A DNA stretch of 64,000 nt from Mycobacterium avium subsp. avium (GTDB lineage: Bacteria > Actinomycetota > Actinomycetes > Mycobacteriales > Mycobacteriaceae), in NCBI RefSeq assembly GCF_009741445.1, contig NZ_CP046507.1:2976001-3040000 (forward strand). Reading direction: 5' to 3'. Numbering within the stretch: the first letter of the stretch is position 1; each line of letters opens with the position of its first letter. The notes below the pieces were generated by a model. The model saw only the letters and a list, made by a program, of their open reading frames with translations. It did no database searches and was not told the origin of the DNA. The position numbers and the translations under genes are program-made. Below are positions 1 to 7,429 of the stretch, piece after piece.

Positions 1-420
1 GTCATGCTCAGCAGCGTCGATCACATTGTCGAGGCCCTGCAACTCGTCTTCCAACAAGCTGACTCGTTGCGTCCCCGCCTTCTGCGCTTCAGCCAGCGCG
101 GCGGCGATGTTCTTCCAGATCGGTGCCGATCTTGGGAAGTTGCTCCGACTGCGCGCCAAGGGATTGACGAGGCGCTGCACTTCGGCGGAGTCGTTGATCG
201 GGTGGTCGCCGTTCTGGTGATTCCAGGCCGCGTCGAAGCGTTTCCGGGCTTGCTCGAATGCGTGATCGGCTTCGGCCGTGTGGCGTCCGGCTCCGTGGAA
301 AGGCTCAGCGAGGCTGGATATTTGAGAGGGGCTGCCGGCCTGAAGGCTCTGGTTGATCGCCCACGGATCGCCGCCGGCTTCCGCGATCAGCTCGGCGACG
401 CTCAACCACTTCAGCTGCAC
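1..420 (-). CDS. N-terminal part of a mycobacterial WXG-like / alpha-beta hydrolase family protein (truncated by window edge)
   Basis: A GTG at 420 opens a leftward frame that stays open to base 1 (140 codons). It begins VQLKWLSVAELIAEAGGDPW and contains AWNHQNGDHPINDSAEVQR, a pattern I know from the N-terminal helical domain of the Rv0963c-like hydrolase family, which often sits beside EspC-like secreted proteins. The catalytic part would lie beyond the window. Between codons 83 and about 104 the reading frame departs from the family: the neighbouring frame reads SLGAQSEQLPKIGTDLE, and the family sequence returns to the original frame at NIAAALAEAQKAG. This looks like one lost base near 165 and one gained base near 113. 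Family assignment is from memory of the motif; function is unknown. Confidence 0.6.
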   Translation of the reverse strand, partial: MQLKWLSVAELIAEAGGDPWAINQSLQAGSPSQISSLAEPFHGAGRHTAEADHAFEQARKRFDAAWNHQNGDHPINDSAEVQRLVNPLARSRSNFPRSAPIWKNIAAALAEAQKAGTQRVSLLEDELQGLDNVIDAAEHD

Positions 421-745
421 TGCCGCGCCCGAGTTTTCGCAGTTGTCCCCGTCGCCCTGCGGGCGTGCGTCGGACGTTGCGACCGGGCCAACCTAGCGAG
501 CATCGCCCATCCCTTTCCCCGCCAGCCTGATGACCCACGCTAGTACCGCACGTCAGGCGTCACGGCTGATACCGCCGCGCCTAGCAACACCGGTTTGGGC
601 GGCCGCGGCGCGTTCATCGAGCAGCGCGTCCAGCAATGCAGCTCGCCCAAGTTACTCGTGAGTTGTGGCCAAAATGCGGCCACGGAGCGGCCAGAGAGAA
701 CATGAAAACCGCTGTCTACCTGCATGAATGCCCTTACCGCATCGG
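421..745. other. Gene-free stretch between the partial hydrolase gene and tRNA-Leu
   Basis: No reading frame here has mycobacterial codon character or a recognisable product. The one local structure is a perfect 6-bp inverted repeat, GTGGCC-AAAATGC-GGCCAC, at 665-683. It lies downstream of tRNA-Leu on that gene's strand but has no T-run, so it is not a standard terminator. Confidence 0.5.
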
Positions 746-829
746 TGCGGGCGGAGGGACTCGAACCCTCAAGCTCTTTCGAGCAATGGCACCTAAAACC
801 ATCGCGTCTGCCAATTTCGCCACGCCCGC
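746..829 (-). tRNA. tRNA-Leu (anticodon UAG)
   Basis: On the minus strand the sequence starts GCGGGCG and ends CGCCCGC plus discriminator A, giving a perfect 7-bp acceptor stem. The anticodon stem ATGGT/GCCAT encloses the loop TTTAGGT, so the anticodon is UAG. The T-arm contains GGTTCGAGTCC. The long variable arm (GCTCGAAAGAGCTTG) marks it as a class II tRNA, as expected for Leu. After the discriminator the DNA reads CC then G, so the final A of CCA is not encoded. The gene is divergent from lprD. Confidence 0.93.
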
Positions 830-886
830 GGCGTGGCGATCGTAACGCCTCGTCGCCTCCCGGGCCGTCTCGGCGGTGCGCAGCGG

Positions 887-892
887 TACGGT
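887..892 (+). promoter_or_regulatory. Predicted -10 box for leaderless lprD transcript
   Basis: TACGGT fits the mycobacterial TANNNT -10 consensus. Exactly six bases separate it from the GTG start at 899, so transcription would begin at or next to the start codon. Prediction from spacing only. Confidence 0.4.
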
Positions 893-898
893 CGAGGG

Positions 899-1306
899 GT
901 GTCCACCCCGGTCCCTCGAAAGCGCCGTCGCCGGCCCGCGCTGATCGCTCTGGTGATCATCGCGGCGTGCGGCTGCCTGGCGCTGGGCTGGTGGCAGTGG
1001 ACCAGGTTTCAGTCCGTCTCCGGCTCGTTCCAGAACCTCGGCTACGCGCTGCAATGGCCGCTGTTCGCGTGGTTCTGCGTGTACGCCTACCGCAAATTCG
1101 TTCGCTACGAAGAGGAACCGCCCCGGCCGCGCGACACCGCCGCCGTGACGGAGATACCCGCCGGGCTGCTGCCCGAGCGGCCCAGGCCCACCCCCCAGCC
1201 GCCCGACGACCCGGCGCTGCGGGAGTACAACCGTTATCTGGCCGAGCTCGCCGCCCAGGACGCCGCACAACAGAACAGGAATCTCAATGAGCGTGTCAAG
1301 CGGTGA
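899..1306 (+). CDS. lprD: LprD-like conserved membrane protein (Rv1343c homologue)
   Basis: A 135-residue protein. One hydrophobic helix (ALIALVIIAACGCLALGWW) follows a basic RKRRRRP segment, and a second hydrophobic stretch reads YALQWPLFAWFCVYAY. The tail is Pro-rich and polar with the conserved PPDDPALREYNRYLAEL. It was named a lipoprotein because of the Cys after the first helix, but the CGC context also fits a plain membrane anchor. I chose GTG 899 because it matches the M. tuberculosis start and has a -10 box six bases upstream; the frame is open back to 833. In M. tuberculosis the next gene is the DUF3817 membrane protein; here an insertion sequence separates them. Confidence 0.8.
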   Translation: MSTPVPRKRRRRPALIALVIIAACGCLALGWWQWTRFQSVSGSFQNLGYALQWPLFAWFCVYAYRKFVRYEEEPPRPRDTAAVTEIPAGLLPERPRPTPQPPDDPALREYNRYLAELAAQDAAQQNRNLNERVKR

Positions 1307-1309
1307 GGA

Positions 1310-2755
1310 CGCCCGGTGAGTGCGTCAGGCAGCTGCCACGGTTGGTTGCTGGGGTTGCCAGGTTCTGTTGTCGCGCAGCAGTGCCCACAGGACGTCGACG
1401 TGGCGGCGTGCCAGGGCAAGCAGGGCCTGGGTGTGGATATGGTTCTCGGATCGTTTGCGGTCGTAGAAAGCCCGCGAGGGACCTTCGATCTTGAGGCTGG
1501 ACAGGGCGGCGAGGTAGAACACGCGGCGCAGGCGCCGGTTGTAGCGCTTGGGCCGATGCAGATTGCCGGTGATACGGCCGGAATCGCGTGGGACGGGTAC
1601 CAATCCGGCGAACGATGCCAGTCGGCCGGGGTTGGTGAAGGCGGCCATGTTGCCGCCGGTGATTACGAGGAACTCAGCGCCCAGGTGTGGCCCCATGCCG
1701 GGCATCGACTCGATGATGGCGGCGCTGGGATGCTCACGAAATTTGTTGGTGATTTGCTTATCGATGTCCTTGATCTGCCGATCCAAGTCCAGCAGCCGTG
1801 CTGCGAGTTGCTTGATGAGCGCGGCGGTTCCGGCTTCGCCGGGAAGGGTGATTATCTGGCCTGCTGCCGCGGCGAGCGCCTTGTCGGCGATCGTGTCGAT
1901 GTTGTTGGGCCATGCCCGGTTTTTCCGAAGGTGCTTGATCACGCCAGCTCTTTTTGCCGACCGGATTTCGCCCGGAGTGCACATAGCGGATACCAGGATC
2001 AACGGCGCGCGGGTGGAGTAGTCGAACGCAGCTTCCAGAGCAGGGAAGATGGCGGTGAGCATCGAGCGCAGCCGGTTCACGCCTCGCACCCAGTCAGCCA
2101 TCAGATCCGACCGGTATGCGGTCAGCGACCGCAATTCGGCAACCAGGTCTTCGCCGGGTACGACCGGGGACAGATCTCGTCGGTGCCGAGCGGTTTCGGC
2201 GATTACCCGCGCGTCTTTGGCGTCGGTCTTGCCTTCGCCGCGGAACGCATGACTCATCGTGTTAACCGTGCGGCCCGGCACATACACCACCTCGGCTTTC
2301 GCGCTCAGCAGTACGGCGATCAGCAGCGCCGCCGGCGGCGAGGTCAAATCGATCGCCCACACCACGTGGTTAGCAATCCGGCCGCCCTGGGCGATCAGGT
2401 CTTCGATCGCGGCCTGTTCGTTCGGGATTTTCTTCGACCACACCACCTTTCCGGTGTCATCGATCGCGCACGCATGATGAGTGGACTTACCGACGTCGAT
2501 ACCCACCCACACTCGGTCGGGTTCGGCCATACCGCTACTCCTGTCGTCGCAGTCCCCGCGGACAACCCCGCCAACAGGTCCTTAGAGCAGCGTCATCGAG
2601 TACGCGTCAGATCTCAATCAGTGGCCAGGACCGTCCAAAACGGCAGGGCGGCCATTCCTTTCAAGCAACAACCGTTGCAACAACACATTAGCCACACCCC
2701 ACCGTCCTGGGCATCCAGGACATCCAATCCCAGACCCCTTCAACCCTAAGGACAA
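1310..2755 (-). mobile_element. IS110-family insertion sequence, IS900/IS901-like (ends approximate)
   Basis: An element of about 1.45 kb lies between lprD and the DUF3817 gene, which are adjacent in M. tuberculosis. It holds one transposase gene on the minus strand and a leader of about 220 bp upstream of it. As usual for IS110 elements, I see no terminal inverted repeats or target duplication, so the ends are only bracketed by the flanking genes. A hairpin, TCCTGG-GCAT-CCAGGA, lies at 2705-2720. The 401-residue transposase has the length I recall for IS901, which marks M. avium subsp. avium; identity cannot be proven without a database comparison. Confidence 0.85.
1325..2530 (-). CDS. IS110-family transposase (DEDD type)
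   Basis: A 401-residue protein. The N-terminal RuvC-like DEDD domain shows VWVGIDVGKSTHHACAID (Asp12) and GEGKTDAKDARVIAE (Asp103, Asp106). The usual second acidic residue appears as Asp61 in WAIDLTS rather than Glu. The C-terminal transposase_20 domain has ESMPGMGPHLGAEFL and SFAGLVPVPRDSGRITG, the latter carrying the conserved serine. The gene is complete and uninterrupted, so the element may still be active. The ATG at 2530 is preceded by GACAGGAGTAGCGGT, with AGGAG as ribosome site. Confidence 0.93.
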   Translation of the reverse strand: MAEPDRVWVGIDVGKSTHHACAIDDTGKVVWSKKIPNEQAAIEDLIAQGGRIANHVVWAIDLTSPPAALLIAVLLSAKAEVVYVPGRTVNTMSHAFRGEGKTDAKDARVIAETARHRRDLSPVVPGEDLVAELRSLTAYRSDLMADWVRGVNRLRSMLTAIFPALEAAFDYSTRAPLILVSAMCTPGEIRSAKRAGVIKHLRKNRAWPNNIDTIADKALAAAAGQIITLPGEAGTAALIKQLAARLLDLDRQIKDIDKQITNKFREHPSAAIIESMPGMGPHLGAEFLVITGGNMAAFTNPGRLASFAGLVPVPRDSGRITGNLHRPKRYNRRLRRVFYLAALSSLKIEGPSRAFYDRKRSENHIHTQALLALARRHVDVLWALLRDNRTWQPQQPTVAAA

Positions 2756-2759
2756 CCAC

Positions 2760-3110
2760 ATGACCACACCGGAGACGCCCGGAGCTCCCGTGCCCGCGGT
2801 CCCCGTCGACAAGATCCGCACCGCGCTGCTCGGCTACCGGATCATGGCGTGGACGACGGGGCTGTGGCTCATCGCGCTGTGCTACGAGATCGTCTCGCAC
2901 CTGGTCATGCACCACGAAATCCGGTGGATCGAGGTGGTGCACGGCTGGGTCTATTTCGTCTACGTGCTGACCGCATTCAACCTGGCGGTCAAGGTGCGCT
3001 GGCCGATCGGCAAGACGATCGGCGTGCTACTGTCCGGCACCATCCCGCTGCTCGGCATCATCGTCGAGCACTTCCAGACCCGGGACGTCAAGGCGCGCTT
3101 CGGCGTGTAA
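2760..3110 (+). CDS. DUF3817 integral membrane protein (Rv1342c homologue)
   Basis: A 116-residue protein with a short Pro-rich N-terminus and three hydrophobic helices (IMAWTTGLWLIALCYEI, GWVYFVYVLTAFNLAV, GVLLSGTIPLLGIIVEH). It ends in a charged RDVKARFGV tail typical of the DUF3817/YdzA family. Function is not established. The ATG has AAGGAC seven bases upstream (2748-2753), in what appears to be the right end of the inserted element, so translation may now depend on the element. It converges with rdgB, 14 bp away. Confidence 0.85.
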   Translation: MTTPETPGAPVPAVPVDKIRTALLGYRIMAWTTGLWLIALCYEIVSHLVMHHEIRWIEVVHGWVYFVYVLTAFNLAVKVRWPIGKTIGVLLSGTIPLLGIIVEHFQTRDVKARFGV

Positions 3111-3124
3111 GTCCGGCCGCCGAT

Positions 3125-3739
3125 TCAACCCCGCGCGCGGGCCAGCGTTTCCAGCGCCGGCACCAGCAGCCGCAGCGCGCGACCGCGATGCGACACCGCG
3201 TCCTTCTCCGCCGGGCTGAGCTGTGCCGCGGTGCGGCCCCCGGCATCGTCGGGGACGAAGACCGGGTCGTAGCCGAAGCCGCCGTCCCCGCGCGGCTCGC
3301 GGGCGATGCGGCCCGGCCACTCGCCGCGAACGACGACCTCCCCCGACGCCGACACCAGCGCGCACGCGGACACGAACGACGCGGCACGCCGCTCGTCGGG
3401 CACATCCCGCAATTGCGCCAGTAGCAACGCGGTGTTGGCGGCGTCGTCGCCGTGGCGGCCCGACCAGCGGGCCGACAGCACGCCGGGCATGCCGTTCAGC
3501 GCGGCCACCTCCAGCCCGGAATCGTCGGCCACGCTCGCCAGACCGGTCGCGGCGAACGCGTCCCGGGCCTTGGCCAACGCGTTCTCCTCGAACACCGCAC
3601 CGGTCTCCGGCGCCTCGTCGAACGGCGCCACATCGTCGAGCGACACCAGCGTCAACCCCGTCACACCGGCCGCGTCGAGGACGCGGCGCAACTCGGCAAG
3701 CTTCTTGCGATTGCGGCTGGCGACCAGCAGCGGGCTCAA
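3125..3739 (-). CDS. rdgB: RdgB/HAM1 non-canonical purine NTP pyrophosphatase
   Basis: A 204-residue protein that hydrolyses dITP, XTP and similar damaged purine triphosphates to monophosphates, keeping them out of DNA and RNA. The family signatures are present: SRNRKKLAELRR (triphosphate grip), FEENALAKARDAF, VADDSGLEVAALNGMPGVLSARW (catalytic Asp/Glu region), GFGYDPVF and AEKDAVSHRGRAL. The start is TTG at 3739 with AGGGA upstream; no ATG or GTG fits the family start better. In M. tuberculosis this gene follows rph directly; here a small extra gene lies between them. Confidence 0.93.
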   Translation of the reverse strand: MSPLLVASRNRKKLAELRRVLDAAGVTGLTLVSLDDVAPFDEAPETGAVFEENALAKARDAFAATGLASVADDSGLEVAALNGMPGVLSARWSGRHGDDAANTALLLAQLRDVPDERRAASFVSACALVSASGEVVVRGEWPGRIAREPRGDGGFGYDPVFVPDDAGGRTAAQLSPAEKDAVSHRGRALRLLVPALETLARARG

Positions 3740-3874
3740 CAGTTATCCCTGAACGTGCGTCGGCTTCACTTGCACGACTCTAGGCAATCTGTCAGGGCGA
3801 CCAGGCGAGGGAACCCCTGCCCGGCGGCAGGCAGGACCAATTTCCCTGTGCCACAACGAAATTCGTCTCAGGCT

Positions 3875-4138
3875 TTATTGATCCTGCTCAGCAGCCAGGT
3901 AGTCCGCATCCCGTGCCGCTCGATGCCGCTCGGCAGACCTGTGGTGAGCTTCGACGTCACCGAAGCCCCCCCCAGCAGCTCTGTCGTGCAACTGCGCGGC
4001 ACGCTCATGGGCATCGCCGGCGGACAGGCGGGCCGCATGCAGACGTTCGCGTGCCGCCGCGACACGCTCGGCCGCCTCATCAGCGGACCTACGTGCGGCT
4101 CCCGAAACTCTGGACCGCCGTTCGGCGTCGTCGCTCAT
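3875..4138 (-). CDS. Small Ala/Arg-rich coiled-coil protein, unknown function
   Basis: An 87-residue protein beginning MSDDAERRSRVSGAARRSAD, with a strong ribosome site (GGAGGTG) eight bases upstream of the ATG. It is almost all Ala, Arg, His and acidic residues in an amphipathic helix-like order (ERLHAARLSAGDAHERAAQLHD), with no membrane segment or signal. Similar Ala/His/Arg-rich small proteins occur in mycobacteria, but I know no function for them. It interrupts the usual rph-rdgB pair, 77 bp after rph and 135 bp before rdgB. An upstream in-frame start at 4171 is possible but less well supported. Confidence 0.6.
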   Translation of the reverse strand: MSDDAERRSRVSGAARRSADEAAERVAAARERLHAARLSAGDAHERAAQLHDRAAGGGFGDVEAHHRSAERHRAARDADYLAAEQDQ

Positions 4139-4215
4139 GCGGCACCTCCAAGCCCACAACGCTACGCGCATGTCGGGCGGGTATCACACGGAAACGCTGG
4201 TCACCGGCAGGCGGG

Positions 4216-4995
4216 TCAGCTGCCGAACGCCTTCGGCGGCGGCGGCCCCTCGGGCAACACCCCCGGGTAGGGCAGCTTGAGCGCCTCGCGCTGGGCGGCG
4301 AACAGCTTGTCGCAGGCGGCCAGCGCCGCGTCGAGCAGTTTGTCCAGGGTCGAACGCGGGAAGGTCGCCCCCTCGCCGGTGCCCTGCACCTCCACCAGCG
4401 TGCCGGTGTCGGTGGCGACGACGTTCATGTCGACCTCGGCGCGGGCGTCCTCCTCGTAGGGCAGATCGACCCGGATCCGGCCGTCGACCACGCCGACGCT
4501 GACCGCCGCGATGGCACACGACAACGGCCGCGGATCGGACAGTTTCCCCGCCGCCGACAGGTAGGTGACGGCGTCGGCGAGCGCCACGAAGGCGCCGGTG
4601 ATGGCCGCGGTGCGGGTGCCGCCGTCGGCCTGCAGCACGTCGCAGTCGACGGCGATCGTGTTCTCCCCCAGCGCCGCCAGGTCGATGCAGGCCCGCAGCG
4701 ACCGACCGATGAGCCGGCTGATCTCCTGGGTGCGCCCGGACAGCCGGCCCTTGACCGATTCGCGGTCCGAGCGGGTGTGCGTCGCCGACGGCAACATCGC
4801 GTACTCGGCGGTCAGCCAGCCCAGGCCCGAGCCCTTGCGCCAGCGCGGCACGCCCTCGGTGACGCTGGCCGTGCACATCACCTTGGTGTGGCCGAATTCG
4901 ATCAGCACCGAACCGGCGGGGTGTTCGGTGAACCCGCGGGTGATCACCAGCGGGCGAAGCTCGTCGTCCAGGCGGCCGTCTTCTCGTCGCGTCAC
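4216..4995 (-). CDS. rph: Ribonuclease PH
   Basis: A 259-residue phosphorolytic 3'-5' exoribonuclease that trims tRNA 3' ends and releases nucleoside diphosphates. Typical motifs: [46 protein letters not shown] (the Arg cluster binds phosphate and RNA), [23 protein letters not shown] (catalytic Asp region) and [23 protein letters not shown]. Length and order match the family throughout. It is 33 bp downstream of the Rv1339-type gene on the same strand and probably part of the murI-rdgB transcription unit. Confidence 0.96.
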   Translation of the reverse strand: MTRREDGRLDDELRPLVITRGFTEHPAGSVLIEFGHTKVMCTASVTEGVPRWRKGSGLGWLTAEYAMLPSATHTRSDRESVKGRLSGRTQEISRLIGRSLRACIDLAALGENTIAVDCDVLQADGGTRTAAITGAFVALADAVTYLSAAGKLSDPRPLSCAIAAVSVGVVDGRIRVDLPYEEDARAEVDMNVVATDTGTLVEVQGTGEGATFPRSTLDKLLDAALAACDKLFAAQREALKLPYPGVLPEGPPPPKAFGS

Positions 4996-5028
4996 CCAGT
5001 AACCCTAAGCCACCTCGAACCGGTCGGC

Positions 5029-5856
5029 TCAGACCCTCTCGGAACGGCGGACGTCGAACGTCTCGCCGCACACCACCGCGTGCACGGGGCCGTCGAACTC
5101 GGCCTTGGCCTCGCTGATGACGTCCTCCCGCGAGGTCCACGGCGGGATGTGGGTCAACAACAACTCGTGGACGCCGGCCTGCGCGGCGGCCCGGCCCGCC
5201 TCGGTGCCCGACAGGTGCAGCGCGGGCGGGCGGTCGGGCGAATGCGTCCAGGAGGCCTCGCACAAAAAAACATCGGCGCCGCGAGCCAGCTCGACGAGCT
5301 GATCGCAGGCGCCGGTGTCACCGCTGTAGACGAAGGACGCGCCGGTGTGATCGGTGACGCGCAAGCCGTAGGACTCGGTCGGATGGGCCACCACCCGCGG
5401 CGTCACCGTCAACCCTCCGATCGTCACCGGCTCGCCGTCGACCCAATGGCGAACGTCGAAAATATCTGAGCAATCATCGATTTCACCGCCGTAGGGTGAC
5501 GACGCCGCGCCCAACCGCGACCAGGTGTCTCCGGGGCCGTACAGCATCGCCTTGCCGAGCGGGCGCGTCGGGTGATACCGCCGCCAGACGAAAAGCCCGG
5601 GCAGATCCAGGCAGTGATCGGCGTGCAGATGCGACAGGAGCACGTGCACCGAACTGGGATCGGCGTAGCGCTGCAGCGCGCCCAGCACACCCCCGCCGAA
5701 GTCGATGACCAAGGGCGGAGTATCCGGTGCCCGAAGCAGATAACCCGACGCAGGCGAATCCGGACCCACCACGCTGCCCGAGCAGCCGAGCACGGTTATT
5801 CGCACGGACACTACTGTGCCATGCCCGATGGGACCATGACGAAAACATTGCCGCAT
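5029..5856 (-). CDS. Metallo-beta-lactamase-fold phosphodiesterase (Rv1339 homologue)
   Basis: A 275-residue MBL-fold enzyme. The metal site is clear: SHLHADHCLD (HxHxDH), AHPTESYG, SGDTGACDQL (bridging Asp) and LLLTHIPPW (last His). The M. tuberculosis homologue Rv1339 has been described as an atypical class II cyclic-AMP phosphodiesterase, and this protein keeps the same motifs along its whole length. The ATG at 5856 matches the Rv1339 start; a GTG 15 codons later is an alternative. It lies 27 bp after murI. A class III cyclase is encoded at 23980 in this window, so both cAMP synthesis and breakdown may be represented. Confidence 0.88.
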   Translation of the reverse strand: MRQCFRHGPIGHGTVVSVRITVLGCSGSVVGPDSPASGYLLRAPDTPPLVIDFGGGVLGALQRYADPSSVHVLLSHLHADHCLDLPGLFVWRRYHPTRPLGKAMLYGPGDTWSRLGAASSPYGGEIDDCSDIFDVRHWVDGEPVTIGGLTVTPRVVAHPTESYGLRVTDHTGASFVYSGDTGACDQLVELARGADVFLCEASWTHSPDRPPALHLSGTEAGRAAAQAGVHELLLTHIPPWTSREDVISEAKAEFDGPVHAVVCGETFDVRRSERV

Positions 5857-5883
5857 TGGTGTGACGAGAATCTCGTCCGCGGG

Positions 5884-6711
5884 TCAGTCAATACGCACAT
5901 GATGGACAGGCCGGACACCCGAGACGGCCGGACCCAGGAAGCGGGCCGCCAATCGGGTGAATGCCTCGGGGTCGCCGGTGGCTTCGAACACCCGGGACGG
6001 GCCGGCGGCGCGGGGATCGTCGGGGTGCGGGTGCAGCAGGTCCCGCTCGGTGAGCACCCGCAGCACCTCCTTGGCGGTCTCCTCGGCGCTGGACACCAAC
6101 GTCACGTTGTCCCCCATCGCCAACTGGATCAGCCCCGACAGCAACGGGTAGTGCGTGCAACCGAGCACCAGCGTGTCGACCTGCGCGCGCTGCAGCGGCT
6201 CCAGATAACCCTCGGCCAGCCCGAGCACCTGACGGCCGCTGGTCACCCCGCGCTCGACGAAGTCGACGAACCGGGGACAGGCCACCGCGGTGATCTCGGT
6301 GTCGCGGGCGGCGGCGAACGCGTCCTGGTAGGCGTGCGAATTGATGGTCGCCTGGGTGCCGATCACCCCGATGCGGCCGTTGCGCGTGGTGGCGACCGCG
6401 CGGCGCACCGCGGGCAGGATCACCTCGACGACGGGCACCTCGTAGCGTTCGCGGGCATCCCGCAGGCAGGCCGCCGACGCGGTGTTGCACGCGATCACCA
6501 ACGCCTTGACCCCGCGGCCGACCAGGTCGTCGCCGATGGCCAGCGCGTGCGCCCGCACCTCGGGAATGCTCAGCGGGCCGTACGGCCCGTGGCCGGTGTC
6601 GCCGACGTAGATGATGTGCTCGTCGGGCAGCTGGTCGATGATGGCCCGCGCGACGGTCAGTCCGCCGACGCCGGAGTCGAAGATCCCGACGGGCGCCAGT
6701 GCCGAGCTCAT
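5884..6711 (-). CDS. murI: Glutamate racemase
   Basis: A 275-residue cytoplasmic enzyme making D-glutamate for peptidoglycan. The two catalytic cysteines are visible in [11 protein letters not shown] and [11 protein letters not shown], with [12 protein letters not shown] and [11 protein letters not shown] at the N-terminus. The frame is open upstream, but the ATG at 6711 overlaps the rhomboid stop codon (TCAT, a 4-base overlap) and begins [14 protein letters not shown], as in M. tuberculosis, so I use it. This indicates translational coupling with the rhomboid gene. Confidence 0.95.
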   Translation of the reverse strand: MSSALAPVGIFDSGVGGLTVARAIIDQLPDEHIIYVGDTGHGPYGPLSIPEVRAHALAIGDDLVGRGVKALVIACNTASAACLRDARERYEVPVVEVILPAVRRAVATTRNGRIGVIGTQATINSHAYQDAFAAARDTEITAVACPRFVDFVERGVTSGRQVLGLAEGYLEPLQRAQVDTLVLGCTHYPLLSGLIQLAMGDNVTLVSSAEETAKEVLRVLTERDLLHPHPDDPRAAGPSRVFEATGDPEAFTRLAARFLGPAVSGVRPVHHVRID

Positions 6712-7379
6712 GTCTTGGGGCGCGGCGCGACGGCGCCGGTCTTGCGGCCGGAGCGGCCCTTGCGTTCCGGTTCGGACAGCAGGTAGGCGGCCAGCACGCC
6801 GGCGATCGCCCCGCACAGGTGGCCCTGCCAGGACACGCCGCCGCACAGGCCGAGCACCGGCATGGCGCCGAGCAGCACGCCGCCGTAGGCGAACATGACC
6901 GCCAGGCCGATGATGATGTCGCGGACCCGGCGCACGAAGATGCCGAACACCAGCAGGAAGGCCAGCCAGCCGAAGATCAGGCCGGAGGCCCCGATGTGGT
7001 CGGTGGGCCCGCAGCTGCTGCCGACGTTGCCGATCAGCCAGGTGCCGAAACCCCCCACGATCCAGATGATCACGGTCGCCCAGACGAACCGGGCCAGCCC
7101 GGCCAGCGTCATCAGGAATCCGAGCACCAGCAGCGGCACGGTGTTGGCCATCAGGTGCTGCCAGCTCTCGTGCAGCACCGGGGCGAAGAGGATGCCCCAC
7201 AGGCCGTCGAGCCGCTGCGGCCGGATGCCGTGGACGTCCAGCGCGTGGCGGGTCAGCTGGTCGATCAGCTCGACGAGGTAGAGCAGCGCGACGAAGGTGA
7301 CGATGGTGGTGGCGCCCGCCACCGCCGTGGACCGCTTCTTGGTCTGGGCGGCAGGTGCCCGTCCGGTGGTCTTACCCAT
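6708..7379 (-). CDS. Rhomboid-family intramembrane serine protease (Rv1337 homologue)
   Basis: A 223-residue membrane protein with about six hydrophobic helices. The catalytic serine motif GASG is in [13 protein letters not shown], and the catalytic His is in [12 protein letters not shown] in the last helix. [14 protein letters not shown] matches the conserved rhomboid HxxxN motif. A basic tail ([14 protein letters not shown]) follows. Substrates are unknown. In M. tuberculosis the three genes upstream are mec, cysO and cysM; here only 50 bp separate this gene from the S58 peptidase. Confidence 0.92.
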   Translation of the reverse strand: MGKTTGRAPAAQTKKRSTAVAGATTIVTFVALLYLVELIDQLTRHALDVHGIRPQRLDGLWGILFAPVLHESWQHLMANTVPLLVLGFLMTLAGLARFVWATVIIWIVGGFGTWLIGNVGSSCGPTDHIGASGLIFGWLAFLLVFGIFVRRVRDIIIGLAVMFAYGGVLLGAMPVLGLCGGVSWQGHLCGAIAGVLAAYLLSEPERKGRSGRKTGAVAPRPKT

Positions 7380-7429
7380 GGCTGCCCTTCCAGCGCGCTG
7401 CCAGCATCGTCAAGGCTACCGGTCGGCGT

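Noticed and set aside
305-538. 77-codon frame upstream of the left-edge hydrolase gene
   Set aside because: It overlaps the real frame in another phase and turns into Arg-rich nonsense.
665-683. Inverted repeat GTGGCC...GGCCAC as tRNA-Leu terminator
   Set aside because: Stem is short and no T-run follows on the transcribed strand.
1316-2749. Listing the 477-codon antisense frame of the IS110 element as a gene
   Set aside because: Only frame openness and a plausible ribosome site support it; kept as a finding, not a feature.
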